Translations under genes and position numbers: made by a program
The notes under the pieces: model-generated
What the model saw: the letters and a program-made list of their open reading frames with translations, nothing else
Database searches by the model: none
What the model was told of the DNA's origin: nothing
Shown: positions 9,175 through 16,895 of the stretch, piece after piece
Layout of the letters: each line of letters begins with the position of its first letter
How positions within the stretch are numbered: the first letter of the stretch is position 1
NCBI GenBank assembly: GCA_948467675.1
Contig: CAOKFI010000024.1
Location: 1 to 43,315 of the forward strand
DNA length: 43,315 bases
DNA from: an uncultured Porphyromonadaceae bacterium
GTDB lineage: Bacteria; Bacteroidota; Bacteroidia; Bacteroidales; Muribaculaceae
Direction of reading: 5' to 3'

Positions 9175-9819
9175 CTATAGTTTACGGATCACTGTAAGGC
9201 CGTCGCGCACAGGCAGTATCACTTTCGAGACCCTCGTATCGGCCGCCACCATGTCGTTGAATGCCATGATTCCCGAAGTCTGCGCATCGCGGTTCTCACC
9301 AGGATGCAATATCTTGTCGCTCCACAAGGTATTGTCGGCAAGTATAAACGCACCCGATGGCATGCGATCCATCAGCAGTTGATAATATTCGACATACCGG
9401 CGCTTGTTGGCGTCGATAAACGCCATATCCCACGGGCCTCCCAGTTTTACTATGGCCTGCTCGGCATCGTCGATATGCAGCCGTATCTCCACTCCGGGGG
9501 TATCGGCGCAGGCAAAACGTTCGTTCAGCTCATCGGCACTCTCGTCGTTGATCTCGATAGTATCGATGACCCCTCCGCCGCAGGCAGCCATGGCTTCGGC
9601 TATGCACAGCGTCGAATAGCCGGTAAACGCACCCAGTTCCACTACTCTCCGAGGTCGTATCATAGAGGTGATCATGGCGAGCAGACGTCCCTGCATGTGC
9701 CCTGAACACATGTTTCCGTACAGATGATGTATCTGAGTATAGCGGTTCAGCGCTGCCAGATGCTCAGGCTCCGCATCGATATGGGCTGCTATATAATCGT
9801 CGAGTTTCTGATCCTTCAT
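9175..9819 (-). CDS. O-methyltransferase, caffeoyl-CoA OMT-like
   Basis: A 214-residue class I SAM-dependent methyltransferase of the Methyltransf_3 (caffeoyl-CoA/catechol OMT-like) family. Motif I is VVELGAFTGYSTLCIAEAM. The metal-binding/acidic segment is WDMAFIDANKRRYVEYY, and FILADNTLWSDKIL is typical of the family. The substrate is unknown; bacterial members act on catechol-like small molecules. The start ATG overlaps the aroQ stop (ATGA), which fixes the N-terminus at MKDQKL; the longer frame upstream is within aroQ. Co-transcription with a shikimate-pathway enzyme is seen, but a functional link is only inference. Confidence 0.9.
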   Translation of the reverse strand: MKDQKLDDYIAAHIDAEPEHLAALNRYTQIHHLYGNMCSGHMQGRLLAMITSMIRPRRVVELGAFTGYSTLCIAEAMAACGGGVIDTIEINDESADELNERFACADTPGVEIRLHIDDAEQAIVKLGGPWDMAFIDANKRRYVEYYQLLMDRMPSGAFILADNTLWSDKILHPGENRDAQTSGIMAFNDMVAADTRVSKVILPVRDGLTVIRKL

Positions 9820-10253
9820 CACACAAGTTTTGGCGATACAATGGCTTCTACACCGAGTCGATAGCTGTCGAGGCCGAAACCGGCTATCACACCAGCGCAC
9901 ACTCCCGATATCATCGAGCGGTGGCGTACCTCTTCGCGTGCATGTACATTCGATATATGAACTTCGATGACTGGAACCTCTATGGCCGCTATCGCATCGG
10001 CCAGCGCCAGCGATGTGTGGGTATATGCCCCGGCGTTGAGCACTACACCGGCATATTCGCCAGAGAATCCGACGGCATGCAGACGGTCTATAAGTTCGCC
10101 TTCATGGTTTGACTGAAAATATTCTAAAGTCACACCGGAAAAGCGTCCGCGCAAGGCTTCCAGACAGCGGTCCATACCGGCAGAGCCATAGACAGCCGGC
10201 TCACGCCGCCCGAGGAGATTCAGATTCGGGCCATTCATTATCAGTACTTTCAT
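9819..10253 (-). CDS. aroQ: 3-dehydroquinate dehydratase, type II
   Basis: Converts 3-dehydroquinate to 3-dehydroshikimate in the shikimate pathway; type II enzymes are small flavodoxin-fold dodecamers. The 144 residues carry the family signatures: NGPNLNLLGRREPAVYG at the N-terminus with the catalytic Tyr in the VYG turn, FQSNHEGELID, VLNAGAYTHTSLALADA, and EVHISNVHAREEVRHRS with the catalytic His. It has a clear promoter upstream and is the first gene of a likely operon with the O-methyltransferase and GH13 genes. Confidence 0.96.
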   Translation of the reverse strand: MKVLIMNGPNLNLLGRREPAVYGSAGMDRCLEALRGRFSGVTLEYFQSNHEGELIDRLHAVGFSGEYAGVVLNAGAYTHTSLALADAIAAIEVPVIEVHISNVHAREEVRHRSMISGVCAGVIAGFGLDSYRLGVEAIVSPKLV

Positions 10254-10275
10254 AACATCGATATATATTCATCGG

Positions 10276-10305
10276 CAAATATAGCCAAAGATCCGCGCTT
10301 GCCAA
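10276..10305 (-). promoter_or_regulatory. Promoter of aroQ
   Basis: On the minus strand TTG (complement of 10303-10305), 19 bp, then TATATTTG (complement of 10276-10283), 22 bp before the aroQ start. The TTG lies at the edge of the terminator tract of the upstream tRNA gene, so the two units abut. Confidence 0.7.
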
Positions 10306-10346
10306 AAAATAAAGACGGCCTCCCCGGATATTGGGAAGCCGTCTTT
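10305..10346 (-). terminator. Rho-independent terminator after tRNA-Glu
   Basis: Read on the minus strand, AAAGACGGC and GCCGTCTTT pair as the outer stem, with TTCCC / GGGGA extending it inward, followed by ATTTTTT. It starts 8 bp after the tRNA 3' end. Confidence 0.85.
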
Positions 10347-10354
10347 GAAGCATG

Positions 10355-10427
10355 TAGCGAATCCGGGACTCGAACCCGGGTTTCCGCCGTGAGAGGGCGG
10401 CGTGCTAGGCCACTACACTAAATCGCC
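10355..10427 (-). tRNA. tRNA-Glu (anticodon CTC)
   Basis: A 73-nt cloverleaf on the minus strand. The anticodon stem CCGCC/GGCGG encloses loop CTCTCAC with anticodon CTC. The D stem is GTG/CAC, and the T stem CCGGG/CCCGG encloses TTCGAGT. The 7-bp acceptor GGCGATT pairs with ATTCGCT, with a terminal G-U pair and one T-T mismatch at the sixth pair; the discriminator base is A and CCA is not encoded. The 4-nt variable loop fits tRNA-Glu. It has its own promoter and terminator. Confidence 0.95.
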
Positions 10428-10441
10428 TCGCATTTACGATG

Positions 10442-10472
10442 CAAAGGTAAAACTAAATTTTATGATATGCAA
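10442..10472 (-). promoter_or_regulatory. Promoter of tRNA-Glu
   Basis: On the minus strand TTG (complement of 10470-10472), exactly 20 bp, then TACCTTTG (complement of 10442-10449), 14 bp before the tRNA 5' end. Confidence 0.8.
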
Positions 10473-10615
10473 TACCCTGACTCATTTTTTATATTTTTTC
10501 GCATCTATACACGATATCGGCATGAATACCGAAGGATATGTATTGCCCGCACGGAATCCGTACGGCGCGCCACTGGACGGTTTTGGCAAAAGTGACTCGC
10601 TCGGCATACGGGCAT

Positions 10616-10657
10616 AAAAAAAGACGGGAGAGAACGTGTTCTCTCCCGTCTTTTTTT
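10616..10657. terminator. Bidirectional terminator downstream of the foldase gene
   Basis: A perfect 20-bp stem (arms 10616-10635 and 10638-10657, core GACGGGAGAGAAC) with an A7 tract on one side and a T7 tract on the other. It can terminate in both directions and lies 25 bp past the foldase stop. Apart from this and the tRNA promoter, I see nothing in 10473-10682. Confidence 0.9.
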
Positions 10658-10682
10658 ATGCTGTTTTACGGCTGTGATGTGA

Positions 10683-12746
10683 TCAGCGGGCGTAGAATTT
10701 GAGTATACGGTTGTCGACTTTCTCGCGACCCTGGAGCAGACGGCCCATGCGGCTGCCGAGCGCCTGCGCGCCACGGTAGTTGTCGAATGTCATGCGATAC
10801 TGCTCTTCGTTGAACGGTGTAGCCGTTTTGTCGATTTCGGTAACGTAGTAAACCACTACGCTGTTGCCGGAATGGATCGGGCCTACGAGGTCGCCTTTAT
10901 TGCCTGCGGCCACGCTTGCGGTGAGAGCAGCCTGTCCCATGCCGAGACCCGGGATGAACTGCTGTCCGAAGTTGACGGTAGTGGTATCGGCTGTAGCACC
11001 CATAGCTGCGGCGTATCCTGCTATATCGTTGGCTTTGCCGGCATAGTCGGCGATAAGCTTTCCGGCCTTCTTGTCGGCAAGCGCGCGAGCCTGAAGATCG
11101 CGGTTTACGTCGGGATTGGTTGCAGGCACATAGTCTTTGTATACGTCGACGATAGCGACTGCTGTAAGACGGCTGTTGCGGTCATCGGAGAATATGGGGC
11201 TTACGGCTCCTTTCTTGCCTTCCATAACCCAACGCACGATATCGCGACTGTCGGAGAGGCCGGCAATGGATGGAGTCGACGGGGTCACGAAAGCATTGTT
11301 GGCGCTGAGGCCGTGGCGCAGGGCATTTTCCATCGTGAACGCTTCTGCTGTCGTAACAGTGTCGAGAAACTCCTTGAGTTGAGCCTGAAGAGCATTGTAG
11401 GTGTTCTGCGAGGGCTCTACGTTGTATGTTGCTGTAGCATATTCATAAACGGTCACGGGAGCTTTGCGTTCTGAAACCTTTGCGATCAGAGCCTGTCCGT
11501 CGACTTGCTGCAGAACGAAGAACTGACCGATAGGCTCCGTGCGGAGCTTAGCCTTGAGGTCTTCGGGATCATTGCTGTCCACAAGCGATACCCACTGGTC
11601 GGGATTCACGCCCATCACTCCGGCTACGGATGCAGGATCCTCAGCCGATGCAAGTGCTGTCAATACACTGTCGGGTGTGCCTTCGAACGCGATCTGAGCC
11701 ACAGTGACCTTGATGGAGTCGACCATCTGCGAGCGTCCGAGGTTCTTGGCTATTGTATAAACATTTCCGGTAGATGATATCAGGCGCACTGCGTTTGTGG
11801 CAGAATCGGTAACGAACGAGCGGAGGTTGGCGGGATTGATTTTAGAAGCCACGCTCTGATTGCGGTCAACAATAAATGCAGGATCGACCGACACGCCTTC
11901 CATAGCGGGCTGAGTGCGCAGGTTGACGATGGCTTTCTCGACACGCTGCTGGGCGTCCATGCGATCCTGGGCTGAGGGAGCCACAGGTATATTGATATAG
12001 TTTACGACGCGGGTCTCCTCGTCGATGGCATACATAGGTTTCTGGCTGTCGTAGAGGGCACGGATATCGTCTGAAGCTACGCTGACTGCCGAATCAGGGA
12101 CAGCAGACAGGTCTTTGCGCACGTAAGCGATGGTGTAGGTGTCGGCACCCTCGTCGAAAAGCGCGCGGGTATCGAGTTTGTTAGCTGTAATCGCACCGGC
12201 AAAGAGATTGTAGTATTTCTGACGGGCAAGGAGCTGCTCCATATTGTGTTCCATGTTGATCCACTCCTGCTGCAACTGTGTTGACTGCTCGAGGTCTATG
12301 CCATACTGTGCGGGATTGAATGCCATGTCATGCAGCTCACGCGCCGATGGAGCGCCGAGGCTATTGGCCCATTGTGTAATATATGGATGAGGCGTGTCGC
12401 CCACCATAGCTTCTGTAAGCTCACCGTCGGTTACGGTGATGCCGAGAGCATCGAGCTCGTCGGCAAGAAGCGCTTCCTCGACCATGCCCTGAAGCACCTG
12501 CTGCTGCAGCATGGCGTTGTCGATGTCGGAGCGACCCTGCTGCTGCAGGGCATGCGACTGCTGCTCAACCCTACGGCCGAATTCCTCGACGGATATCTTA
12601 TGGCCGCCGACACGCGCTACCGAGGTGTTGTCCTGGAACATAGCCCATGGATTGTCGACCAACGTGATGATAAACAGAACTAAGGCGAAGCCGATCACAC
12701 TCACAAGCAAGACTGACTTGCTGCGGATTTTCTCTAATGTTGCCAT
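10683..12746 (-). CDS. PpiD/SurA-type periplasmic folding factor
   Basis: A 687-residue inner-membrane-anchored foldase. The N-terminus has a short cytoplasmic stretch with Lys/Arg and one membrane helix at about 11-31 (VLLVSVIGFALVLFIITLV). A SurA_N-like domain follows (ISVEEFGRRVEQQ...MVEEALLADELDALGITVTD), then a long Ala/Asp-rich periplasmic part. The order matches PpiD-like peptidyl-prolyl isomerases of Bacteroidota. A parvulin (PpiC) core is not obvious to me in the middle region, so isomerase activity is uncertain and a chaperone role is as likely. It has its own promoter and a strong terminator, so it is probably monocistronic. Confidence 0.88.
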   Translation of the reverse strand: MATLEKIRSKSVLLVSVIGFALVLFIITLVDNPWAMFQDNTSVARVGGHKISVEEFGRRVEQQSHALQQQGRSDIDNAMLQQQVLQGMVEEALLADELDALGITVTDGELTEAMVGDTPHPYITQWANSLGAPSARELHDMAFNPAQYGIDLEQSTQLQQEWINMEHNMEQLLARQKYYNLFAGAITANKLDTRALFDEGADTYTIAYVRKDLSAVPDSAVSVASDDIRALYDSQKPMYAIDEETRVVNYINIPVAPSAQDRMDAQQRVEKAIVNLRTQPAMEGVSVDPAFIVDRNQSVASKINPANLRSFVTDSATNAVRLISSTGNVYTIAKNLGRSQMVDSIKVTVAQIAFEGTPDSVLTALASAEDPASVAGVMGVNPDQWVSLVDSNDPEDLKAKLRTEPIGQFFVLQQVDGQALIAKVSERKAPVTVYEYATATYNVEPSQNTYNALQAQLKEFLDTVTTAEAFTMENALRHGLSANNAFVTPSTPSIAGLSDSRDIVRWVMEGKKGAVSPIFSDDRNSRLTAVAIVDVYKDYVPATNPDVNRDLQARALADKKAGKLIADYAGKANDIAGYAAAMGATADTTTVNFGQQFIPGLGMGQAALTASVAAGNKGDLVGPIHSGNSVVVYYVTEIDKTATPFNEEQYRMTFDNYRGAQALGSRMGRLLQGREKVDNRILKFYAR

Positions 12747-12831
12747 TTAATTATGCTGAATAATTTTTTGTTTTCGTGATAATTGACAATTGGTTACAAA
12801 CGTTCTGCCCTTATTCGGGCAAAGAAGCGCA

Positions 12832-12862
12832 CAAAGATACATTTTTTTCAGCATCCTCCCAA
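12832..12862 (-). promoter_or_regulatory. Promoter of the PpiD-like gene
   Basis: On the minus strand TTG (complement of 12860-12862), 20 bp, then TATCTTTG (complement of 12832-12839). It gives an approximately 80-nt leader. The rest of 12747-12988 is AT-rich and contains no gene I can support. Confidence 0.75.
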
Positions 12863-12988
12863 AAAAATTTAGGCTATCAGCCATTTATGGTGCGGGGCGA
12901 TGTTGAAACAGCTATCAATCGCATATTATCCCGCACCTGTGATAATTGGACAATTCTATACTATTTTAAGAAGGTTATGATCCGTTTA

Positions 12989-13327
12989 TCAATACATTCC
13001 AACATATTTTCGAGGACCAGCAATAAGTAAGACTATCATTATCAAAACCGGAGTAAAAACGAATGACAAAAGCACCCACAAGGCTGCATCACGATTACGT
13101 TTTTTAGCCATTCCGGCCACAATGACATAAAGTCCAACTATAGCAGCAAATATACCCGCTATACATAATACAGACAAGATCATCCCCAAGCCTCCAGCCA
13201 AAACACCAAATATAGTATCATCAATAGGTTCTTTTTGCGAGTCATCCGTTTCAGACAAAGCATTGGTATTGTAGGCATTGAGCAGAAAACGCAATAAGCC
13301 CAATAAAAATTATCCCAAGCGTTTCAT
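12989..13327 (-). pseudogene. Small membrane protein gene, start region apparently frameshifted
   Basis: The frame ending at 12989 encodes two clear membrane segments: GGLGMILSVLCIAGIFAAIV and WVLLSFVFTPVLIMIVLLIA. The only start in the intact frame is a TTG at 13303. An ATG at 13327, 10 bp after the DUF2442 stop, is in the same frame but meets TAA after five codons (MKRLG). Reading one frame over after MKRLG gives IIFIGLIAFSAQC, a convincing signal-peptide core. This suggests a lost base in the G-run near 13314-13316 and a second compensating change near codon 20. The alternative is an intact TTG-started 104-residue protein. No family is recognised, and the region is much more AT-rich than its neighbours. 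Confidence 0.5.
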
Positions 13328-13337
13328 AATATTTCAA

Positions 13338-13571
13338 TCAAGCCGCTGTACCTATCTCATACAAAAACTCCGGAGCCAAATCTGCCCCATTAGCCCACTC
13401 TATAGTAATCCGAGTAAGACCATACTGCACAAATTTAGCTGGGTCAAGAAGCTCACCAAACACCTTTCCGGTCAAATAAGGCTTCAGATCCACCCGTTTT
13501 TTCACGCCATTGCTAAAAGCGATCAGCAATTCATATCCTCCAACGTAATCAACATCAACAATTCGTAACAT
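13338..13571 (-). CDS. DUF2442 domain protein
   Basis: A 77-residue protein of the DUF2442 family. The core pattern is recognisable: a strand with YELLIAFSNGVKKRVDL, then LTGKVFGELLDPAKFVQYGL, and TIEWANGADLAPEFLYE, the family's W..G.DL.PE.LYE signature. It lies 7 bp after the DUF4160 gene on the same strand, an arrangement often seen in mobile, toxin-antitoxin-like cassettes. The biochemical function is unknown. The low GC compared with folB and the foldase gene suggests recent acquisition. Confidence 0.88.
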   Translation of the reverse strand: MLRIVDVDYVGGYELLIAFSNGVKKRVDLKPYLTGKVFGELLDPAKFVQYGLTRITIEWANGADLAPEFLYEIGTAA

Positions 13572-13578
13572 ATCGGTA

Positions 13579-13836
13579 CTATTTTAATGGTGCTATTCTG
13601 TTTAATTCCTCTCCTCTCTGCGCTTTTTCCCACAAAGACAATATCTCCTGCTCATGCAGATCCATCCATTCATTAACCTTAACAATCACTTTGGATGGAG
13701 CGCTACCTTGCACGATACGGTCGATAACACTAATCGTACACTCAAAGTCTCCATACGAAAAATGGATATGAGGAGGATTATGATCCCGCCAGAACAATGA
13801 AATTATAATTCCATAAAAACGACTTATCTCAGGCAT
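13579..13836 (-). CDS. DUF4160 domain protein
   Basis: An 85-residue DUF4160 protein. Family features are MPEISRFYGIIISLFWRDH at the start, then NPPHIHFSYGDFECTI with the conserved HxHxxY pattern, and a C-terminal EWMDLHEQEILSLWEKAQRG helix. The frame is open to 13878, but MPEIS is the usual family start, and a TATATTTG box (complement of 13865-13872) lies in the extension. It is paired with DUF2442; such pairs have been suggested as toxin-antitoxin-like on the basis of gene context only. It is the first gene of a three-gene AT-rich unit. Confidence 0.88.
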   Translation of the reverse strand: MPEISRFYGIIISLFWRDHNPPHIHFSYGDFECTISVIDRIVQGSAPSKVIVKVNEWMDLHEQEILSLWEKAQRGEELNRIAPLK

Positions 13837-13933
13837 ATTATCAGATTTCAGATTCTCACATATGCAAATATAACACAATCATATAAATATAAAAAAAATG
13901 ACACTAACTTTTTTCCATATTTTTATGACGAGG

Positions 13934-14290
13934 TTACCATGTGAGTGCGACGCCGGCGCCGGCGGTCTCGACGCCGAGCGGGGGTGTGAGTTTGGTGAGG
14001 CGGACGGTGCCGCCGGTGACCTGCGGCCAGCGGTCGATGAGCGAGCGGCGCAGGCGGGCGGCGGCGTGTTCGAGCAGCTGCGAGGGGACGGCCATCTCGC
14101 GCCGGGCTATGGCCACGACCTCGCCATAGTCGACTGTGCCGTCGAGCCGGTCATGTCGCGTGGCGGCTACAGCGGCATCCATACTGAGCTCGATGTCGAG
14201 TTCGAATGTGTTGCCTACGATACGCTCCTGCTCCAGAACTCCATGGCGGGCCTCGATACGCAGCCCTTTTACAAATACAGTCATTTTCAT
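13934..14290 (-). CDS. folB: Dihydroneopterin aldolase
   Basis: Converts 7,8-dihydroneopterin to 6-hydroxymethyl-7,8-dihydropterin and glycolaldehyde in folate synthesis. The 118 residues match the family length. Signatures are VFVKGLRIEARHGVLEQER near the N-terminus, NTFELDIELSMD, the DRLDGTVDYGEVV segment with the conserved Tyr, and the late catalytic Lys region RLTKLTPPL. The frame is open to 14353, but the extension runs into the palindromic element, so the ATG at 14290 (MKMTVFVKG) is chosen. A second ATG two codons later is equally possible. Confidence 0.93.
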   Translation of the reverse strand: MKMTVFVKGLRIEARHGVLEQERIVGNTFELDIELSMDAAVAATRHDRLDGTVDYGEVVAIARREMAVPSQLLEHAAARLRRSLIDRWPQVTGGTVRLTKLTPPLGVETAGAGVALTW

Positions 14291-14325
14291 AGTCAGTGGA
14301 TTTTGCGGACCAATACGCGTTTGCC

Positions 14326-14416
14326 GCGCATCTGAGATGCGCTTTCTGTACAAAGGATAGTCAGAACCCCACGTGCAAGCACGCGGGGTTTAGCATATTG
14401 CGCATCTCAGATGCGA
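14326..14416. repeat. REP-like palindromic element with terminal inverted repeats
   Basis: Three palindromes lie between folB and frr. Left: GCGCATC-TGA-GATGCGC (14326-14342). Centre: ACCCCACGTGC-AA-GCACGCGGGGT (14366-14389, one mismatch). Right: GCGCATC-TCA-GATGCGA (14400-14416). The right one is the reverse complement of the left one, including its 3-nt loop, so the element has inverted ends. The 7-3-7 hairpins and an ACCCC..GGGGT centre recur in the array at 43089-43315, so both belong to one family. Confidence 0.75.
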
Positions 14417-14437
14417 CATGATGGCGGTTGGCGTAGA

Positions 14438-14998
14438 TCAGACGGTCAGGATCTCCTTTTCCTTGGCAGCAAAGAGATCGTCGATCTGGCGCAGGAAGCG
14501 GTCGTGAAGTTTCTGGGCTTCGTTCTCTGCATCTTTCTCAACATCCTCGGGCATGCCGTTCTTTACAGCCTTCTTCAGTCCGTCGATGGCGTCACGCCGT
14601 GCGTTGCGCACCGACACCTTGGCCTGTTCGGCCTCGGCCTTCGACTGCTTGACGAGCTGCCGGCGGCGCTCTTCCGTCAGCGGCGGAATAGAGAGTCTGA
14701 TAACCTCGCCATTGTTTTCAGGCATTATGCCAAGCTCAGAATCTATGATCGCTTTCTCGATGACACGGAACATGGTTTTCTCCCAAGGAGTGATCACAAT
14801 GGTACGTGCATCGGGAACCGAGACATTAGCCACCTGCGATACCGGCACCAGCGAACCGTAATAGTCCACACGTATGCCGTCGAGGATCTTGGGATTAGCC
14901 TTGCCGGCGCGGATATGGGCCAGCGATTCATCGAGATAAGCCACGGCCATCTCCATTTTTTCCTGGGCCGGGTCGAGATAAGTGTTCACGTCATTCAT
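14438..14998 (-). CDS. frr: Ribosome recycling factor
   Basis: Cytosolic factor that, with EF-G, splits the post-termination ribosome. It is 186 residues, the standard length. Conserved parts include the N-terminal helix [25 protein letters not shown] with the RxGxAxP-type motif, the domain II segment [14 protein letters not shown], and [15 protein letters not shown] followed by NARRDA. A TATCTTTG box (complement of 15025-15032) lies 27 bp upstream, without a clear TTG. Confidence 0.97.
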   Translation of the reverse strand: MNDVNTYLDPAQEKMEMAVAYLDESLAHIRAGKANPKILDGIRVDYYGSLVPVSQVANVSVPDARTIVITPWEKTMFRVIEKAIIDSELGIMPENNGEVIRLSIPPLTEERRRQLVKQSKAEAEQAKVSVRNARRDAIDGLKKAVKNGMPEDVEKDAENEAQKLHDRFLRQIDDLFAAKEKEILTV

Positions 14999-15042
14999 GA
15001 CTCTGCGGTTTTATTGTTATGGCACAAAGATAATGAAACTTT

Positions 15043-15930
15043 TTAATCTATGCGGTGCAGACCGTCGATGGAGTTGTAATGCTCCTTGATACCGATCTCA
15101 TCCATCCAGCGGCGGGTCTGAACGGTCGTATACGGGCCGGTATTGAAGCCTCCGCCCACGTCGTTGTTCCATACCCATGTGGCTGTCGGCCACAGACACG
15201 CACGGAACTTAATGCTCTTATAGAATTCTTCGGTGCATCCGTTCTGTCCGTGATGAGCCATCTGCAGATAGTCGCAGTCGAGATATGGGCGGTATTCGGA
15301 CGCGAGTAGCTTGTCGCCTCCTTCCACACCGAGGTCGCCCAGAAACACTACGGATTTTGAGTCGTCCTCGACACGCATGGCCATGGACGAGTTGTTGTAG
15401 AGATTACGGGAGATCTCCGGGTTCTTTTCCGACAGGATCTTAAACAGCACACCGTCGATTACCAGTTCGTCGCCGGCATGCAGATCGGTGACCGGAATAT
15501 CGGGAAGGGAATCGACAGTCGCGTTCCACAGAGTGGCCTGACGCGGCTTTTCCACACCCTGACGCGGCACGAGCATACTATCGGTAAAACGCGAATGATA
15601 TATGTGCCCGATACACATGCCCTGGCGGTCGGCGAGAATCTCACGGGCAGCGCCTACGTGGTCGAAGTGGGGGTGTGTGAAGATCCAGGCGGAGATCCTG
15701 TTGCCAAGAGCGCCGACGAATCCGCGCAGATAGGCGGTCTCTGCGACTTTACCTCCGTCGATGACGATGATGCTGTCGTTGGCGGTACGTATCACATAGG
15801 AGTTGCCGTGGTCGTCGACTACAGAGGGAAGCTGCCACAATGTGAAGTGCCCCGACGGACGGGCTCCGCAGGCGAGAGCCGCAACAGCTGCGGCTCCTAC
15901 CAGTACAGACCGGAAAAAGTTAATAGCCAT
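15043..15930 (-). CDS. Metallo-beta-lactamase-fold lipoprotein (copy 1)
   Basis: A 295-residue exported MBL-fold hydrolase. A lipoprotein-type signal ends ALACG (Cys21). The metal site motif is THPHFDH with His86, His88, Asp90 and His91. The later strand FLGDLGVEGG and YLQMAHHGQNGC resemble the ComEC-type MBL domain (GD...HHG). The substrate is unknown. It lies 7 bp after a close paralogue and is clearly the product of tandem duplication: FTLWQLPS.VDDHGNSYVI and the following ~60 residues are nearly the same in both. The ending differs slightly (HYNSIDGLHRID against HYVSVDGLQRID). Confidence 0.9.
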   Translation of the reverse strand: MAINFFRSVLVGAAAVAALACGARPSGHFTLWQLPSVVDDHGNSYVIRTANDSIIVIDGGKVAETAYLRGFVGALGNRISAWIFTHPHFDHVGAAREILADRQGMCIGHIYHSRFTDSMLVPRQGVEKPRQATLWNATVDSLPDIPVTDLHAGDELVIDGVLFKILSEKNPEISRNLYNNSSMAMRVEDDSKSVVFLGDLGVEGGDKLLASEYRPYLDCDYLQMAHHGQNGCTEEFYKSIKFRACLWPTATWVWNNDVGGGFNTGPYTTVQTRRWMDEIGIKEHYNSIDGLHRID

Positions 15931-15937
15931 ACCCGTA

Positions 15938-16834
15938 TCAGTCTATGCGTTGGAGGCCATCGACCGAAACATAATGCTCGGTTATCCCTTTCTCATCCAT
16001 CCAGCGGCGGGTATCGGCAGTGGCGTATGGTCCGGTACCGGGACCCTGGCCGAGGTCGTTGTTCCATATCCACGAAGCTGTGGGCCACAGACATGCTTTG
16101 AAATTGATGGTCTTGTAGAATTCCTCGTTGCATCCGCGCTGCCCGTGGTGGGCTATCTGGAGATAGTCGCAGTCGAGATCGGGACGATATTCGGATGCGA
16201 GCAGTTTCTCACCGCCTTCCGCGCCGAGATCGCCAAGGAACACGACCGACTTTACATCATCCTCGACGCGTACCACCATGGATGAATTGTTATATACATT
16301 GTCGGTGATTTCGGGATTGATCTCAGAAAGGATCTTAACGCGCACGCCGTCGATCGTGAATGTGTCGCCTGGATGCGATTCTATCACAGGAATATCCTTT
16401 ACGGAATCGATCGCCGCGTAGTAGTCGACGGCCCAATGGCTGTGGACAGGATCGGCCGCTATCATCTCGGGAGTGAAACGGCTTTCGTATATGCCTCCGA
16501 TCTCCATGCCCTGGCGGTCCCACAGGATGTGTGTCAGAGCCTCCACGTGGTCGAAATGAGGATGAGTCACGATCCAGGCGCTGACATTGTTGCCGAGGGC
16601 TCCTATGAAACCGCGCAGATATTCTGTCTCGGGCGCCTTTCCACCGTCGATCACGATCAGGCTGTCGTTGGCGGTACGTATCACGTAGGAATTGCCGTGG
16701 TCGTCGACCATGGACGGAAGTTGCCACAATGTGAATGTCTTTTCAGAAGCCGAATCGCCGTCGGCCTTAGGCGCGCACGAGGCCATAGCTGCCACCAGAG
16801 CCACGCCTGCAAGCATTGTAAATGTCTTAGTCAT
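15938..16834 (-). CDS. Metallo-beta-lactamase-fold lipoprotein (copy 2)
   Basis: A 298-residue paralogue of the following gene. The lipoprotein signal ends MASC (Cys20). The metal site is THPHFDH with His91, His93, Asp95 and His96, and FLGDLGAEGG plus YLQIAHHGQRGC complete the ComEC-like fold. It is the first gene of the pair; a TATCTTTG box (complement of 16875-16882) lies about 40 bp upstream. The main differences from copy 1 are the linker after the Cys and the loop near residues 110-140 (VHSHWAVDYYAAIDS here), which may set substrate range. Both copies keep all visible metal ligands. Confidence 0.9.
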   Translation of the reverse strand: MTKTFTMLAGVALVAAMASCAPKADGDSASEKTFTLWQLPSMVDDHGNSYVIRTANDSLIVIDGGKAPETEYLRGFIGALGNNVSAWIVTHPHFDHVEALTHILWDRQGMEIGGIYESRFTPEMIAADPVHSHWAVDYYAAIDSVKDIPVIESHPGDTFTIDGVRVKILSEINPEITDNVYNNSSMVVRVEDDVKSVVFLGDLGAEGGEKLLASEYRPDLDCDYLQIAHHGQRGCNEEFYKTINFKACLWPTASWIWNNDLGQGPGTGPYATADTRRWMDEKGITEHYVSVDGLQRID

Positions 16835-16895
16835 AAGTGTGATTATGTTGGTTAAGTATAGTCATTGCTTTCTGCAAAGATATGAAAATAAAATA

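Noticed and set aside
10402..10617. 71-codon plus-strand frame
   Set aside because: It starts within the tRNA gene and crosses the tRNA promoter; composition is not protein-like.
12776..13030. 84-codon plus-strand frame
   Set aside because: It runs through the foldase promoter and the end of the membrane protein gene, with no recognisable family or start context.
14365..14390. Terminator for folB or frr
   Set aside because: The hairpin has no T tract and is the centre of a symmetric three-palindrome element, so an element origin fits better.
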